From Whalleya microplaca (Eukaryota; Ascomycota; Sordariomycetes; Xylariales; Xylariaceae), in NCBI GenBank assembly GCA_022497155.1, contig MU385760.1, positions 62,001 through 126,000 of the forward strand: a stretch of 64,000 bases of DNA, read 5' to 3'. Positions 36,138 through 48,947 of the stretch are shown here, piece after piece. The translations under genes were made by a program, and so were the position numbers. Position 1 is the first letter of the stretch; each line of letters opens with the position of its first letter. The notes beneath the pieces are model-generated. The model made no database searches and was not told where the DNA came from. It worked only from the letters and a program-made list of their open reading frames with translations.

Positions 36138-37043
36138 TTAATTATAGCTGATATTGTGTTGGCAATTACTTGCCGCGGTCATGATATTAGTCCTCTAATT
36201 AAAGCCCTTGGAAATTAGCTCTCCTCCATGACTGTAGAGCTAGAGGGTGCCATTTGTGCAAATCCGCTCATGCAAGGGCTTATCCTTGCAGAACTAGAGC
36301 TTCAAATATCTTAGATAGGTAATATAGTCGTCCATGATTACAAGTATGCTGATATTTTACTGTTGACAAACCCCTACGGAGTGTTAAAGTTGGGCATATT
36401 CTTACTGTCAATATTGGACAAGGTAAGGAGGAGCATAGTGCAAGCTGAAGTTAAGGGGGGCGCAACCCCTTTACATACACATATACAGGCAGTGGCCATG
36501 TGTTTCATTAGCTCTAGAGGGTATCTTAACAGCAACCATGGACCCAGCTTAATCAACTACAACCTAGCAACACTGTATAATCCATTTTTTAACCTACGGC
36601 TTGAACTTCATTTTTATTTTATTCAACAAAATCCAAATTCGGGCTTCCCCCCTTATGCGTGAATGTTGGATGACTAACGCACTCCCTCGTCCCCTGGAAA
36701 TGCCACGATTCATGAACTCATTCTAAGATATATATAAATCATGAATAGATATAGGATATCATAGCCGTTTAGTGCTACCCACGCCACATCAGTTATTCAG
36801 TTATTTTGTTGGATGTTAGAACTATCGAAGCGTAGTTATTCGCCAAACAAACAAGTATATTTGCTAGCTAAGTAAAAGCAATTATGATTAAGGATTATTT
36901 GAAAGTGTAATGGCACAATTATAATCATCCCAAGCCATATCAAACGATTCTTGGAGATCGGGTTGTATTTGGAGCCGTTTCAACAGAAGCCATTCCATCT
37001 TAGTTGGCAACCCAGATCCCAAGAGATACAATCAACTAATTTC
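36138..37043. other. Intergenic, no gene seen
   Basis: Contains short unsupported frames only; it includes the 3' flank of the secreted-protein gene on the minus strand. Confidence 0.45.
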
Positions 37044-37844
37044 TCAAGGGCCATACTCAGGCCAGTTTATAGCCGAAACATCTTCGTAACATTTGGTGTT
37101 CGCAGCGAATTCGTGGCTTGCTGTGCTGCCTTCAGGAAGGTCGTTGAGGGTCGCGCATTCCGGGATGAGACGGATAGCGGTGCAATCTTTGGGGACATGG
37201 TGCACGGGTAAGGCGGTTACTGGGTCTGTCGTATCATATGAACGGCGAATGACGATGTACTCCTTCTGGTAGTAAGGTTCATTCCGTGGGCACGCGATAA
37301 AGACTCCCGTTGAACCACCGGTGAGGTAGGTGTAAGGGTCAGGGAACTGCTCCAAGGAGACTCCAATGGTGCCGGACCCAACATTTACATCAACGCCGTA
37401 CTCGCTTGGGTCCTGAGGAGCAGACTCATTGTTGCCCTGTACATAGATGCCAAAGGGAAAAGGAGGCGTGCCGCCATCGGTCAAGATGCTTCCCTTTCCA
37501 TAGCGGATTTCCTCAGCAGTGCCTGTTGCCATGTTAGTATTGTCAGCAAACCTAATTCTATTAGTTAGCCTGGACATACCATTGTGGTAGAAAATTCTGC
37601 CTGTATCTGCGCCACTATCGGCCAACAGAACAGCATCGTTAAGGCCGGCGCCAACGTGAATGCCGCTGAATACCCAATTGTTGATAGGAGGATTAAGATC
37701 GGTAGATGGGTCAGTGACGTTCGCAATCAAACGAAAGCCGGTGGACGAGGAGGTTGGCGGGTAGTGAGGCACAACCTGACGAGAGCTCAGAGGTACGGCG
37801 GAAGCTAGGCCAGCCAGACCAAGTGAAAGAAATGCAGTAAACAT
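37044..37844 (-). CDS. Secreted protein of unknown function (DUF7907-like)
   Basis: One exon, 266 residues from the ATG at 37,844. This start gives a signal peptide (MFTAFLSLGLAGLASAVPLS) followed by SSRQVVPHYP. The frame is open another 46 codons upstream, but that stretch would bury the signal peptide. The body (FRLIANVTDPSTDLNPP, INNWVFSGIHVGAG, GRIFYHNG) reads like the beta-rich secreted family of ascomycetes that I recall as DUF7907; no catalytic motif is known. Four or more cysteines occur in the last third (ACPRN, DCTAIRLIPEC, TKCYED). A GTATAAATA box on the minus strand near 37,966-37,976 lies about 120 bp upstream of the start. Function unknown; extracellular place inferred from the signal peptide. 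Confidence 0.72.
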   Translation of the reverse strand: MFTAFLSLGLAGLASAVPLSSRQVVPHYPPTSSSTGFRLIANVTDPSTDLNPPINNWVFSGIHVGAGLNDAVLLADSGADTGRIFYHNGMSRLTNRIRFADNTNMATGTAEEIRYGKGSILTDGGTPPFPFGIYVQGNNESAPQDPSEYGVDVNVGSGTIGVSLEQFPDPYTYLTGGSTGVFIACPRNEPYYQKEYIVIRRSYDTTDPVTALPVHHVPKDCTAIRLIPECATLNDLPEGSTASHEFAANTKCYEDVSAINWPEYGP

Positions 37845-37965
37845 CGTGATACTTCTCTCAAGGAGCGAGTGAGGCCCAATAATGAATGGTGAAACTATTA
37901 AAGTAATTAATGCGGCAGGATGTCTGTTGATGCAACCAAGTGAACTTAGAAGCGCTAGGCGGCCA

Positions 37966-37976
37966 TATTTATACAA
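37966..37976 (-). promoter_or_regulatory. TATA box of the DUF7907-like gene
   Basis: Minus strand reads GTATAAATATG about 120-130 bp before the chosen ATG, a usual TATA distance for fungal genes with short 5' UTRs. Confidence 0.4.
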
Positions 37977-37984
37977 CTTCACTC

Positions 37985-40376
37985 CGAAGCTTCAGGTTCC
38001 ATAGGTATATACGTGTGAAATGACAGTCAGCGTAGGTAGCATCCGTCCAATGTCACCAGTTTCGGCCCAGTAAAGTTGAAAGAAAGGGTTTCTTTGTGTG
38101 AGCAATACGAGCTGGCAACGCTTAGTCTAGTCACCAGGCAGTGAATATGCGCGATATCCCTACCTAGGTTAGGTATTCAGCCACACAAGCTTAGCTAGGA
38201 CAGTGTCGACCACACGCATTGACGCCTCGCCCCTCTAATGCAATTCTTCAAGAGCTATACGAGGTGATGTGACGTTACCGATGATATTCTTTTTCCCGCC
38301 GTCTTGTCACACAGAGCCCAACATTCTGGGCGTTGGTATTCTTTCCCAGCTGGCGTCATCAAGGAGAATAATACCAGCGACGTACGAGCCTCGGCGCTTG
38401 GTAGCCTTTGTTCTGTTTACCAAGCTAGTCAAGCCACCCTATTCAATTCGCTTAACTACCAACTCCTGTCTTAATGGAGCACCGTACCTGTCTCCGGGGT
38501 GACCATTCTAGAACTATATTAGGATGTGCAAGACTTTACGAACTCACTGTTTCTCTACCGAAAAGAGTTTGATGTGGCGACGCGGCAAGCAATTGACAAG
38601 CACGGGTGAGATCCTAGTTATTGTGGAGGCTACCTGTATGTAAGCTGTCTATATTAAAACTTCCCGTATTCATACAGGCTGCTGATTTGAGCAAGTTGTC
38701 GCATGTTAATATTCCATTGTGGCCTAGTTATCAGTCTAGTAGTCTATCCCTTCAACTTCCGTCAGATTGGTTTTAGATCATAGCTCATCATCATGTACGG
38801 GAATGCGAATATAACGTATTTCAAATGCAGCCTACTGATGAGATAAAATTTCAAAATACCTAGTTGCCAGGATGTTCGTGGAAAAGCACTTGGTCTACGG
38901 AGTACGTGAAAGCGCACAAACATCTAAACTTGGCATTCAACTTTCCATTCCGAACAGCGCTCAATTCTGCGATAGCCGGGTTTACGACAGTCCGATGGCA
39001 AATTTATCTAGATAAAAAGGAACACGGATCTGTTGTCATGAAAAGGGCACTTCTTGTTTGATGCAAGACACCCTTTTCTAACGCGTGCCATCAAGAACGA
39101 AGAGCTTCAGAACGGCTGGGTATATCCAACGCGGCTCTGCAACGGAATAACGAATAAAAGCTAAGTATATAATAAGGCCTTGCTCGTGCGTTTATAGATG
39201 GTCTTTAGCCATTGAGTCACGACTAGCTCTTGTTTGGTGCTCCCAAATATATAGTAGAAGCTGATGACGAAAGTCCTTTTTACCTTTGAACTCTAGTTAC
39301 GGTCCACAAGCCGTAATCGAATAAACTAACGAGCAACATTGTACAAACAACGCCCACGACCATGAATTCGTACTTCTCTTGTACATACAATGTATAGAAG
39401 GCCAACCCCAAGGAAGACTTGTAGGCGGTGTTGTGGTCGCTGAAACGGTTCAATTCGTAGCCTGTCCCCGCCGTGTGAGTATTACCATCCCTGACTCCCG
39501 AGTATCAATTGATGCTCAATTTACACAGTTCACTTGCAGCAATGTAGAGCGGTGCTACTATTACAAAACCTAAGCCATAAAAGCTTACCCTAGTCATAAT
39601 CTTGAATGTCTGATCTATAATCAGTTATTGAAAGTCAGTTGTAGTCTCTCTAAAGCCCGGCCCCTGATGGGTTTGACTACGACACATCTTTCACTGCACA
39701 TAGAGCGGATTTGTGTCGAGTTACAGAGTTAATGATACTTGATTGGCTTGAGGTTCAGCTACTCTGTAGTTGCGGATGGCCTGCTATATATACACGATGC
39801 TACTATATGCCATGTACTATACCAGTCCTTGGCCCTCAAACCAACAATTCGACCAACCCTTGACAAATCCACAAGCACTATCGAATCCCCAGCCTACCTT
39901 GTAGTCTTCGGCAGCTTTTACTAGCTATCAGTCAGAAGACTATAATTACTGTTACATATAACGGAACCTTAATCTCAACCTGGACTAGCCGTCTCCAAAC
40001 ATAATGATTAGTAGACTTTAAGGCAACTACGGTAGCGGAACTCAGGGACAGGGATATACATAGGCGATAGAGGAATTCAATTCCCTTAGAAATATAGCAC
40101 GAGATGTTCAAGGCAAAGCTTCATTTCCAAGGGCCCCAATTAGCCATGTCTCAATTAGTTCAATACTAGACAAGCCATGCAAAAGTGATTGGGCAATATC
40201 GGTGCAAAAACCGCATCCTCTATAAGCGCGTAATGGTAAAGGATATACCACGCTCATGTAACAGAACGGGACCGTCTAGCCACACGAAGTCTTCGAGGGA
40301 GGCACTCTCATCGGTACGACGTGGCCCATAGTTTATTTTCATCTCCAACGCCTCGAGATATCCACTTTTTCTCCAA
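37985..40376. other. Gene-free stretch, 2.4 kb
   Basis: No supported coding region, repeat or RNA gene. Ordinary composition. Confidence 0.45.
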
Positions 40377-41177
40377 TCACCACTTGGCCTCCTTGCGCTC
40401 TTGGAAGCCCTTTACGATGGCCACGATCTTCTCAAGGGCAGCTAGGTACACCCTCAACTCGGCTGTCACCTTGGCATGGTCGTCTCCGAGCTTAGGGTAG
40501 AAGTCTTTGCGGTAGGGGCAGGCACTCATGGCGGCAGAGAAAACAGGCTTAACCAGCATGCTATGGTGGGGTTTGAGGGTGTTTCCGTACGCGTTCCTGA
40601 AGGAGGTGGAGAGTTCCTCGGCATCCTGCGCCAGGTTCTGGCTGAGCGCAATGCAGGTGAAGTCCAGGCCCCTATAACATATTATCAGTTGGCAAGCGTT
40701 CGTTTTGTGGGTACATCCCGGGAATCTGCACATACCGGACCAACCACAGAAGGCCCTCGGCGGCTACGTGCTTCTTTGTCTTGAGCTCGTTGAGGACAAG
40801 AGCCTGTAGGGTCGTCGAATCGGCAGGGGCGGCGGTCTGGCGGTCACGGATTTTCTTGGAGATGTCAGCGTGCTTGCCTCGCGGCTAGGACCTGTTACAC
40901 TACGCACCTTGACATTGTTCAACATGTCGGACTTGACTGGTGAAAAGGCAACGGATCCAAGAGCATCTGTACAAGACAAGGGTCAGCAAGGGACATGATG
41001 GTTGTTTGATTGTAAAGACCTAGACTTACCGAACATAGTAGTCAAAGACTCGGCGGCCTCGAGGAATTCGGTGGTGGAGATGGCATTGTCGTTGTCGGCG
41101 TCGATCGGCACGTCAACGAAGGACCTCTTGAAGGTATCGAGGAGGGTACCGCCGGCTGGGATGGCTGGAGCAGACAT
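40377..41177 (-). CDS. Glycolipid transfer protein, HET-C2 type
   Basis: Exons 41,177-41,030, 40,966-40,908, 40,854-40,736 and 40,671-40,377 (introns 63, 53 and 64 nt); 206 residues, the usual length. The glycolipid-binding residues of the GLTP fold are in place: Asp63-x3-Asn67-x2-Lys70 (SDMLNNVKK), Trp106 in LLWLVRGLDF, and His144 in TLKPHHSML. The protein binds and moves glycosphingolipids between membranes in the cytosol. The Podospora anserina member HET-C2 controls vegetative incompatibility through its alleles, so allelic variation of this gene could matter for self/non-self recognition. All exon joins fall inside conserved text, and the total length is a whole number of codons. No lipid gene is adjacent. 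Confidence 0.9.
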
Positions 41178-41555
41178 GGCGCTGATATGGTGATCTAGTT
41201 GAGTAAAGAATAAAAGCAGATGAAGAATCGGGGAAAACTACCCGTGAATGATGGTAGATTTGAAGGGGAAAAGCAGATCAAGAAGAAGGGCGGTCAGTCA
41301 GGTAGAGAGAAGACCAGATTGAACTGGATGGAGCTTCGCAGGAGGTGAATTGGCTGAGACTTGGACCCTTTTTTGGAGTTAGTCTGTAGGGAGTTAGGCC
41401 TCAGTGAGGGGGCGGGGTCCGTGGCATGGTGATACCAGCCACAGGCGGGGCTCTCTGTGGCTTGGTTCAGATCTGGCTGTCTTGCTGTACTATGTATGTA
41501 TTCCGTACCTTGTGTACTTTGTATGTAATAAAAAGGGTCGGCCCCTCAGCCCCCG

Positions 41556-41597
41556 TGTCCCTCCGTGCCCCTCCGTGCCCCTCCGTACCCCTCCGTC
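41556..41597. repeat. Four copies of a CCCCTCCGTG decamer
   Basis: Tandem 10-bp units, nearly perfect, about 380-420 bp upstream of the glycolipid transfer protein start. CT-rich strand asymmetry is strong. Confidence 0.75.
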
Positions 41598-42164
41598 ATC
41601 AGTGCTGGTAGATCTCGCACTGTTGGCTCAACTGCCCCTCCTACCCCTCCTCGTCCTCACTGCCTCATAGAGCATCCTCACAAATTGTGCAGTGGTGAGG
41701 GATGCAATTCAGCTTGTAATATGCAGCATTGATTATACAAGATCAGTGGCATCAGCTGCACATATATGCACATAGTGGAGTATAGACCCGAATGTTCTGA
41801 TTTGGCTGCTTGGGTATGTACATACGTCGCAACACGAGACCTATTTCCCGATGCGGCCTTGCTCATTAACATATATGTAAGTCCTGTTTCTTGAGTCGGT
41901 CGTTACATGAAAAGGGGGATCATTGAATACATGTTTCAACGTCAATTCGGCTTGGAGACATATGACGTCACTTAAACCCCCAGACCTTCATTATGTCGTA
42001 TGCGCGTCCATACAGGTATTTAGCACTACCAGCTGAGACTTGGCATTGGTTTTCAAGCAAATGTACGGTACTGATTCTTGGCGACTATGCCGTATTGCCG
42101 TGATGCCGTGATCATGGATCGTAGCCCTACCATCCAAATTCTTGAAACGACAGGTACATGTAGG

Positions 42165-42203
42165 TATTGTACTGGGTATTGAACTGGGTATTGAACTAGG
42201 TAC
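42165..42203. repeat. GGTATTGAACT tandem triplication
   Basis: Three imperfect copies of an 11-12 bp unit in the upstream region of the phospholipase D gene. Confidence 0.55.
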
Positions 42204-42606
42204 GTTAGTCCAGGAACGTACGTCAACTACCTCTATGCAAGTACTTCTATGTACTATCTATAGTAGACAGCATTCAATTGGTCCCAGAACCTGCTCCTTT
42301 CAAGGCTACAAGACCTTAGCTCTCTCCCTCGAACCATCGACCAACCTATGACGACCTTCTTTTCTTACATACTTCTGACTCTACTTAACTACCTTTGTGT
42401 GCACTTTGTCTGACAAAAGCCGATTTCAACAACTCAACCTGCGTATCCTACGACCATACCTATTACTATAATATCCCTTCGAATTGGTCGACTGTGTACT
42501 CAACTCCGTATGTTTTATAGTCCAGCTCACAAACAGCAACGAGAATAGCCGGGCCGTCACCGCCTCCGCAAGTCATCGTCCTCAATGATCTCGTGCAACT
42601 CTCAAA

Positions 42607-45459
42607 ATGTCTAGTTCCCGTGAACACAATGGGGGCCACTCCAGCTTCTCTGACAAACTAATGCATCCCTTCCACGAGCTGAAGGAGAAGCTACATGACA
42701 CGCATTTGCATGAGGAATTGCACGACGCTAAAGTCAAGTTAATTCATCAAAAGTACGTCCTGGTATTTGACTTATAACACCATCAAGGGGCAAATCCATT
42801 GATAATGTTTTAGACACAAAATTGGGAAATTCGGGAATCTCGTATGCTACCCTTGAATTGGCCCATTTCCTCCAGTTTCATGATCACTCACCGAACCCCC
42901 AATTTAGCTTAATCCGGAACATCGCCACGATGAGGAGCATGAGAAGGCCTGCGATGAGAAGCGCAGCAGGATTGGCGACGAACACCGGTTCAAATCCTAT
43001 TTCCCCGAACGTGACGGGAATCTCATCAAGTGGTATGTTGACGGAAGGGATTACTTTTGGGTAAGTGCCACCCTATTCTGTTACTCACGGAACATTCTGA
43101 CTTGATTACATTGATAGGCTGTGTCAGAAGCCTTAGAACAAGCTAAGGAAACTATCTATATCGCTGACTGGTGGCTTTCACCTGAACTGTTCCTCCGCAG
43201 GCCGCCCTATTTCAACCAAGAATGGCGTCTGGACTATGTGTTGAAGCGTCGTGCCGAGGCTGGTGTGAAAATCTTCGTTATTGTGTATCGCGAAGTTGAG
43301 GCTGCAATAACTTGCAATTCTGAACACACCAAACACGCACTGCAAAGTCTATGTCCTGAGGGCTCTCCAGGATATGGTAACATCACGGTCATGCGGCACC
43401 CTGATCACAACGTTCTTGAGAATGCCGCAGATATGACGTTTTACTGGGCTCACCACGAGAAGTTTATCGTCATCGACTATGCAATGGCTTTCATTGGCGG
43501 TCTAGACCTTTGTTTTGGTCGTTGGGATAATCACCAGCACATTCTCTCTGACGTCCACCCGGAAGGCGTCGCTAATGAAATCTGGCCGGGTCAAGATTTC
43601 AACAATAACCGAGTAATGGACTTCCAGAACGTGCAGGATTGGAAGCAAAATGAATTGAGCAAGGCCGAATATGGTCGCATGCCCTGGCATGACGTTGCCA
43701 TGGGTGTAATCGGACCCTGTGTCTACGACATTGCAGAGCATTTTGTTCTACGTTGGAATTTCGTCAAGCGAGACAAGTACAAACGCGATGCAAGGTTTGA
43801 TTGGTTGATGTTACGGGGTAGGGAGGGCAAGGACGAGGACCTTGTGGGTGTACAACGACCGAAGCATCCAGTTGGTGAATATGTCCTTCACCCATTAACA
43901 CCGTTGGAGACGAAGAACCTTGATAACCGAGGCACCCTTCACGCTCAAGTCGTTCGCAGCAGCGCCGACTGGTCCAGCGGTATCTTAACCGACCACACCA
44001 TTCAGAACGCGTATTCAGAAATCATTCGCAATGCCCAGCATTACGTCTACATTGAAAACCAGTTCTTCATCACGGCTACCGGCGATCAACAATCCCCAAT
44101 TCACAACACAGTCGGGAGGGCCATCGTTGATGCTTGTGTGAGGGCCGGTAAAGAAGGCAGGAAATTTAGGGTCATCATCGTCATTCCAGCTATCCCGGGA
44201 TTCGCTGGTGATCTTCGTGATGATGCGGCAACGGGGACTCGCGCTATCATGGATTATCAGTTTAGATCGATATGCCGTGGCGAGCACTCAATCTTCGAGC
44301 AGATTCGTGCACAGGGTGTCGATCCCACAGATCACATATTCATCTTCAATCTGCGGTCTTACGATCGCTTAAACAGGACCCCGGCGATTCAGAAACAGGA
44401 AGAGATTTCTGGAGTGAATTACCAAGAGGTTCAGCGCGCCGAGGCCGAGGAAATTATGGGTGAAGGTATCCACGGCAGCGCAGATGTTGAGGGTGAACGG
44501 GACGAGCACATGGGTAAGAAAGAAGACCAGAAGGAGATCAAGGAAGACACGAAGAGCAAAGACGCTAAGCGTCGTTTCGAGGCTGCCAAGCAAGAGGGTC
44601 AGGAGACAAAATCGGCTTATAGCGTCGCTCACCATGCCATGGCTAGTACCAGTCCCGTCTCGGAGGAGCTCTGGGAAGGCCAGCCACAAGAGGAAGTCGA
44701 CAATTGGATCCAAGAAGAGCTTTACGTCCATGCTAAACTCCTTATCGTGGACGATCGCATTACAATCTGTGGCTCGAGCAACTTAAACGATCGCAGCCAA
44801 ATGGGAAGCCACGATAGCGAGTTGTCAATCGTCATGGAGGATACCGATAGGATTCAAAGTGTTATGGATGGACAAGCATTCGAGGCAGGAAGGCATGCTG
44901 CCACTTTGCGGCGGTACCTGTGGCGCGAACATCTAGGACTTCTACCTCCGCAGGAGCACGATGCGAGCGATGACCAGAACGCTCGCCCGCCAGGGGAGAA
45001 CTCGCCTAACAACATTTGGGACCAGGACGACAGTTACAAGTTCGTCCAGGACCCGATGAGTGACGAGCTCTGGAACATGTGGACCAGTAGTGCCACAACA
45101 AACACTGAGGTGTTCAGACACCTATTCCATGCGGACCCGGATGATAATGGTAAGTCTCCTTTACACATGCATGCATATACATACAGTCAAGACACCCAAA
45201 TCTACATTGTACGTGACATACATATATGTCTAACCCGGATACAGTGAAAACATTCGAGGACTACGACACCTTCCTGCCGCCGAAGGGCGTTAAAGCCGGC
45301 CACATCTTCGACAGGTTCTTGCCGCCTGAGGATATCCGAGCCAAACTTGATAAGATCAAGGGCCATCTCGTGTGGTTTCCTCTAGACTACCTGAAAGATG
45401 CGAATATGGCGGAAACAGGACTGCAGGTCAACTCGTGGACGGAGAGTGTGTATACTTAA
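42607..45459 (+). CDS. Phospholipase D (two HKD motifs)
   Basis: Exons 42,607-42,752, 42,814-42,841, 42,908-43,060, 43,118-45,149 and 45,245-45,459 (the second exon is only 28 nt); 857 residues. Both catalytic H-x-K-x4-D motifs are intact: His222/Lys224/Asp229 (HHEKFIVID) and His647/Lys649/Asp654 (VHAKLLIVDD followed by GSSNLNDRS). These make a PLD that hydrolyses phosphatidylcholine to phosphatidic acid and choline. It lacks PX and PH domains, so it belongs to the shorter fungal PLD group rather than Spo14. An inserted, highly charged segment (about 480-560, many Lys/Glu/Asp, e.g. KKEDQKEIKEDTKSK) separates the two halves. The N terminus is His-rich (HELKEKLHDTHLHEELHD). No signal peptide; cytosolic or membrane-bound. 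Confidence 0.9.
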
Positions 45460-47201
45460 TACAACGTGGTTCTTGGGGTGGTTGGGATACGCGGCTGGGG
45501 CCACTAAAATGCTTGCAAGGCGTTTTATGACAGGTTGGAGAGGAATGTCAGAGGCTTTCCTGAAATAGGTTCTTGGGTCAATAGGGATATGTCGAGGTTA
45601 GGAATATTATCGTTATATTCATGCATCGTCCTCGCTAAATGTTGACTCCTGAAACGATCGGAAGTCGATTCCTACACCGAAGGCAATACCACGGACAGAT
45701 AGGCCAAAGGTAGTATGTATTTCAAATTTTGTAGGAGAATCCTAGGTCAGATGCTTGAGGCTTGGTCTAGTCTTACCGACGAAGACATCGTTCCTATCGT
45801 GATGCCGACAGTGGAGTGCCGTGGACATCTCCGGGCTGTCCCCAGTGATAACATGGAAAACCTTCAACATGTCCATGTCAGTGTAGGTATGCCCCATCCT
45901 TAAGATACTATTTCAAGGCTGAAGTTTATGTACACATGGGACGTTGCAAAGGCTCATATTATCGTATCATCCCTTCGTCTTGAATACAATAGGTTATCTT
46001 AACCAAGGTTCATCTACCAAATTCACTACGGTTGTCTTCCTAAACCCCCCACACCTGGAAACCCATATGACTATGTCGTTCGACTGCGACGAAGAGGCTT
46101 AGATTCTTGCAGTTTCATCACCTTACTCCTCAGACCGGCATCGTAACACAGCCTCATAACTGTTCGGAACTTGCCTTGAGACTTGGAGGGTATAAATAGC
46201 CAATCAGTGCTACCTACCGAATCCGTAGAACTTATTCCGTCCCTCACATATGCTTGATCGCGAAGCCGAAATGGCTCATTGTAGTGCAGTCGTTGCTAAA
46301 CGAATGGACTTATCATACGTGTGAAGTCCCCGCGCCTACATGTACTGTCCATAATAGACCAAACCCTTGGGCAGAAGAAAGTACGATTATCCACAATCTC
46401 GCAAGTAACGAGCGTTGAACGACGTTTGTTACTACCCTTTCCGAACTTATAATCACTTCAATCCTACACTCCAGGAGCTTCCACAATTAAACGGGGACTG
46501 CATGTCTCGATAATCTTATTGTCTTTAGTTCAATGCAGTATGTTCTATGTATATGAAGGTTCGTGGCGTACCCTCAAGGGTCGGGTCGCGTCTACGTCCG
46601 TTGATTCTTGGGGTCCACAAGCTACCCGGACTGTCAATGAACAAGTTCATTGGCTAGATATTTATTGAGTTTCTTGCGTAACTCAGTTTTGACACTCTTT
46701 AGCGCCGTGGCACAGCGCCTCTTAAGCGCCGGCAGCCAATTCGTTTTCAAAACACCAAACGCTTCTACTCACATTACTTGGTGTATGCAATCTAGAACAG
46801 CGCTCCTATCAATGCAATTTGACCATGCTGCATCAAACTATATGGCCCCGCCGAGGCTTTCGTGCTAGCAATCTACCTAAATCCCTTCCTTCAAGCGCAC
46901 CATGACTATTGGGGTCTGATCGCGATCCTGTCGGATCACCGTTATAGAACAGACGAATCCTTTGGCCATAAAGAGATATGGTTACATACGTCAGAGATGT
47001 ATTTCAGCCTCCAACAACGGGCCTTGCTTGCCCTCGCTTTCTTGGCCCCAGCCTGGTTTCGATTATTGCTGTCCTTTGCCTCGAGGACTTTATAGTTTTC
47101 TCCTTTCCACTTAGGGTCCTGGATATAGGTAGTTCTGTCTTTTATCTCCTTTCCAACCATCGTCCTGCTCCTTGTGCAGTGCATGGTCTGCGGATTGTAC
47201 G
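45460..47201. other. Gene-free stretch, 1.7 kb
   Basis: Short overlapping frames only; no family-like sequence, repeat or tRNA seen. Confidence 0.45.
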
Positions 47202-48273
47202 ATGAAACGGGCATACGGCTGGTACCATATCGCACTTTGGCTGCTTGGGTTTCTATGTGCGACAAGTGCTCAAAACGAAGACAACCCGAACCATGGAGTG
47301 AGATGGCAGTATCCGACCAAAGGTTTGACATTCTACAACTCGGATACCGTTGAAGTTGTGTACACATCCAATTTCCCCAATCCACTGTTATATACGTTCT
47401 GCAAGTCGGGAGGTGCATCTCCAATACGTGAGTTTCTCCTAACATCTAGCATATGGTATTCTACCTCAAGTGTTTCCTACTTTTGCAAAGTTGCAATGGG
47501 TCCCCTGTCATGGAAGATGACCCGAACAACCATGTTCTGTCACGCCCCAGGACTAACCTCCAGACTCAGAGAAAGGCAAGCAGAATGTCACACCCTACAG
47601 TGGAACAGTGCCTGTGCGCCTCGACTGGACAGATGTCGGGCCGCTGTGTTGGTTCGACCTACGAGCGAATGAGACCGCGAGTTACGGGTCGAATAGCGAA
47701 TCGTTCCAATACGAGTTTACCCAACGCAGCCAAACAATTCTCGACTCTGAACAATTGAGTACCTCGAAAACCACAAGACGTCCAACAAGCACCGTGTTGG
47801 CCATTGAATTGCGCGACGTCGATCCAAGCGTCGTCGCAACAGCGCCTCCTAGTGCAGCCTCGAATCCTTCACCGTCCGAGTCGAAGCCCCGACTATCAGT
47901 CGCCGCACAAGCAGGAATCGGGGTTGGCGCTGGGTTGGCTGGTTTCGGTATAGCAGCACTGATTACAACTATATTTCTGAAGAGGCGCAAGAAGCAAGAT
48001 CGCGTGGAGAATAATCATTTTAGAGGTATGCCGCCAGCGCTGTATCCAGGCTTCCATGGCGGATATACTCATGGCCTTGGTTATTCCCCTCCGCCATTAT
48101 CCTCAATAAGCTACGAGTCGGCATCGAGTAATAAGCCAGTAAGGCGCAACGAGCCGATGATAATCAATAGGCCGGAGAAGAGCTACTATCAGCCGGCTGT
48201 TTACAGGCCTGCGCCTCAGGAATTGAGCTCAAATTGGCTACCTGCTGAATTGCCAGCGCCTTGGAAAAGATAG
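47202..48273 (+). CDS. Single-pass membrane protein with signal peptide and Pro-rich tail
   Basis: Exons 47,202-47,427 and 47,564-48,273; the 136-nt intron has GTGAGT, a GACTAAC branch site and a CCTCCAG acceptor, and the joined frame gives 311 residues. Parts: signal peptide 1-23 (ALWLLGFLCATSAQ), an ectodomain to about 185 with NVT/NET sequons and a paired-looking CWFDLRANET segment, a Ser/Thr/Pro-rich stalk, one membrane helix at about 191-214 (GVGAGLAGFGIAALITTIFL) followed by KRRKK as a stop-transfer, and a Pro/Tyr-rich cytosolic tail of about 95 residues. The layout resembles fungal surface sensors of the Wsc/Mid2 type and many unnamed fungal membrane proteins, but no WSC domain is visible. 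I do not recognise the family. Confidence 0.68.
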
Positions 48274-48947
48274 CGACAGAGTACAGACGAAGGTTCCTGT
48301 ACGTTTTGGTCCACGTTAGAAAACAGATCATAGGAGTCGCCTTAGGGTTAATATCTACGTTATAAGTCGCGAAATGATGAAGGACTTCTTCAATATTAGT
48401 CGGTGTCCTGTTTACAGCGACTACAAAGAGTGTTGATATGGCTACGGCGATGGTCCTCTTATTCAAGAACACCGCATTGCGAGGGCAGGAGATTAGAAGC
48501 AGGCCTTGTGGGCAAAAAGGACATTGTACCATTGCGCCTCGCCTACTGGGTGATTTATTTATGGCACGCATATTCTTCCTCCACAGAACAAGCTTCTGGT
48601 GATTTTCTCAACAGATTGCCGATCTGCGGGGTGGATTGGGGGGAATGGCCTCGCCCAGGTTCATAAGCTGGCCAATGGGGTACAACTCCGTCTCGGTATA
48701 TGATACCACGAAGAGTCCGCATTCTTTCATGGCACGATACCATGCGATGGGACTCACCCGGATTCTTGGTATAGACTAGATATTGTGGCCACGTCGTACT
48801 AGTTGGGGGGACGAGCACGTAAATATATGTATATATCTACACATCCAGAGGTCTTACATGTAGCTTCATACGGTCATGACTGAGAAAGACTCATGGTGTA
48901 ATAATATTATTGTTAATACGTCAAATTCCAACCAGCTATAAGCAGTC
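48274..48947. other. Intergenic, promoter of the GDSL esterase
   Basis: 0.67 kb with no supported gene. Confidence 0.45.

Larger units (their letters stand above)
41178..42606. other. Intergenic between divergent HET-C2-type and phospholipase D genes
   Basis: 1.4 kb shared upstream region. It has a C-rich decamer repeat (41,556-41,597), a GGTATTGAACT triplication (42,165-42,203) and CT-rich DNA before the phospholipase start. No further gene seen. Confidence 0.5.

Noticed and set aside
36951..37211. Plus-strand 86-codon frame overlapping the DUF7907-like gene end
   Set aside because: Antisense to a better supported secreted protein and without own features.
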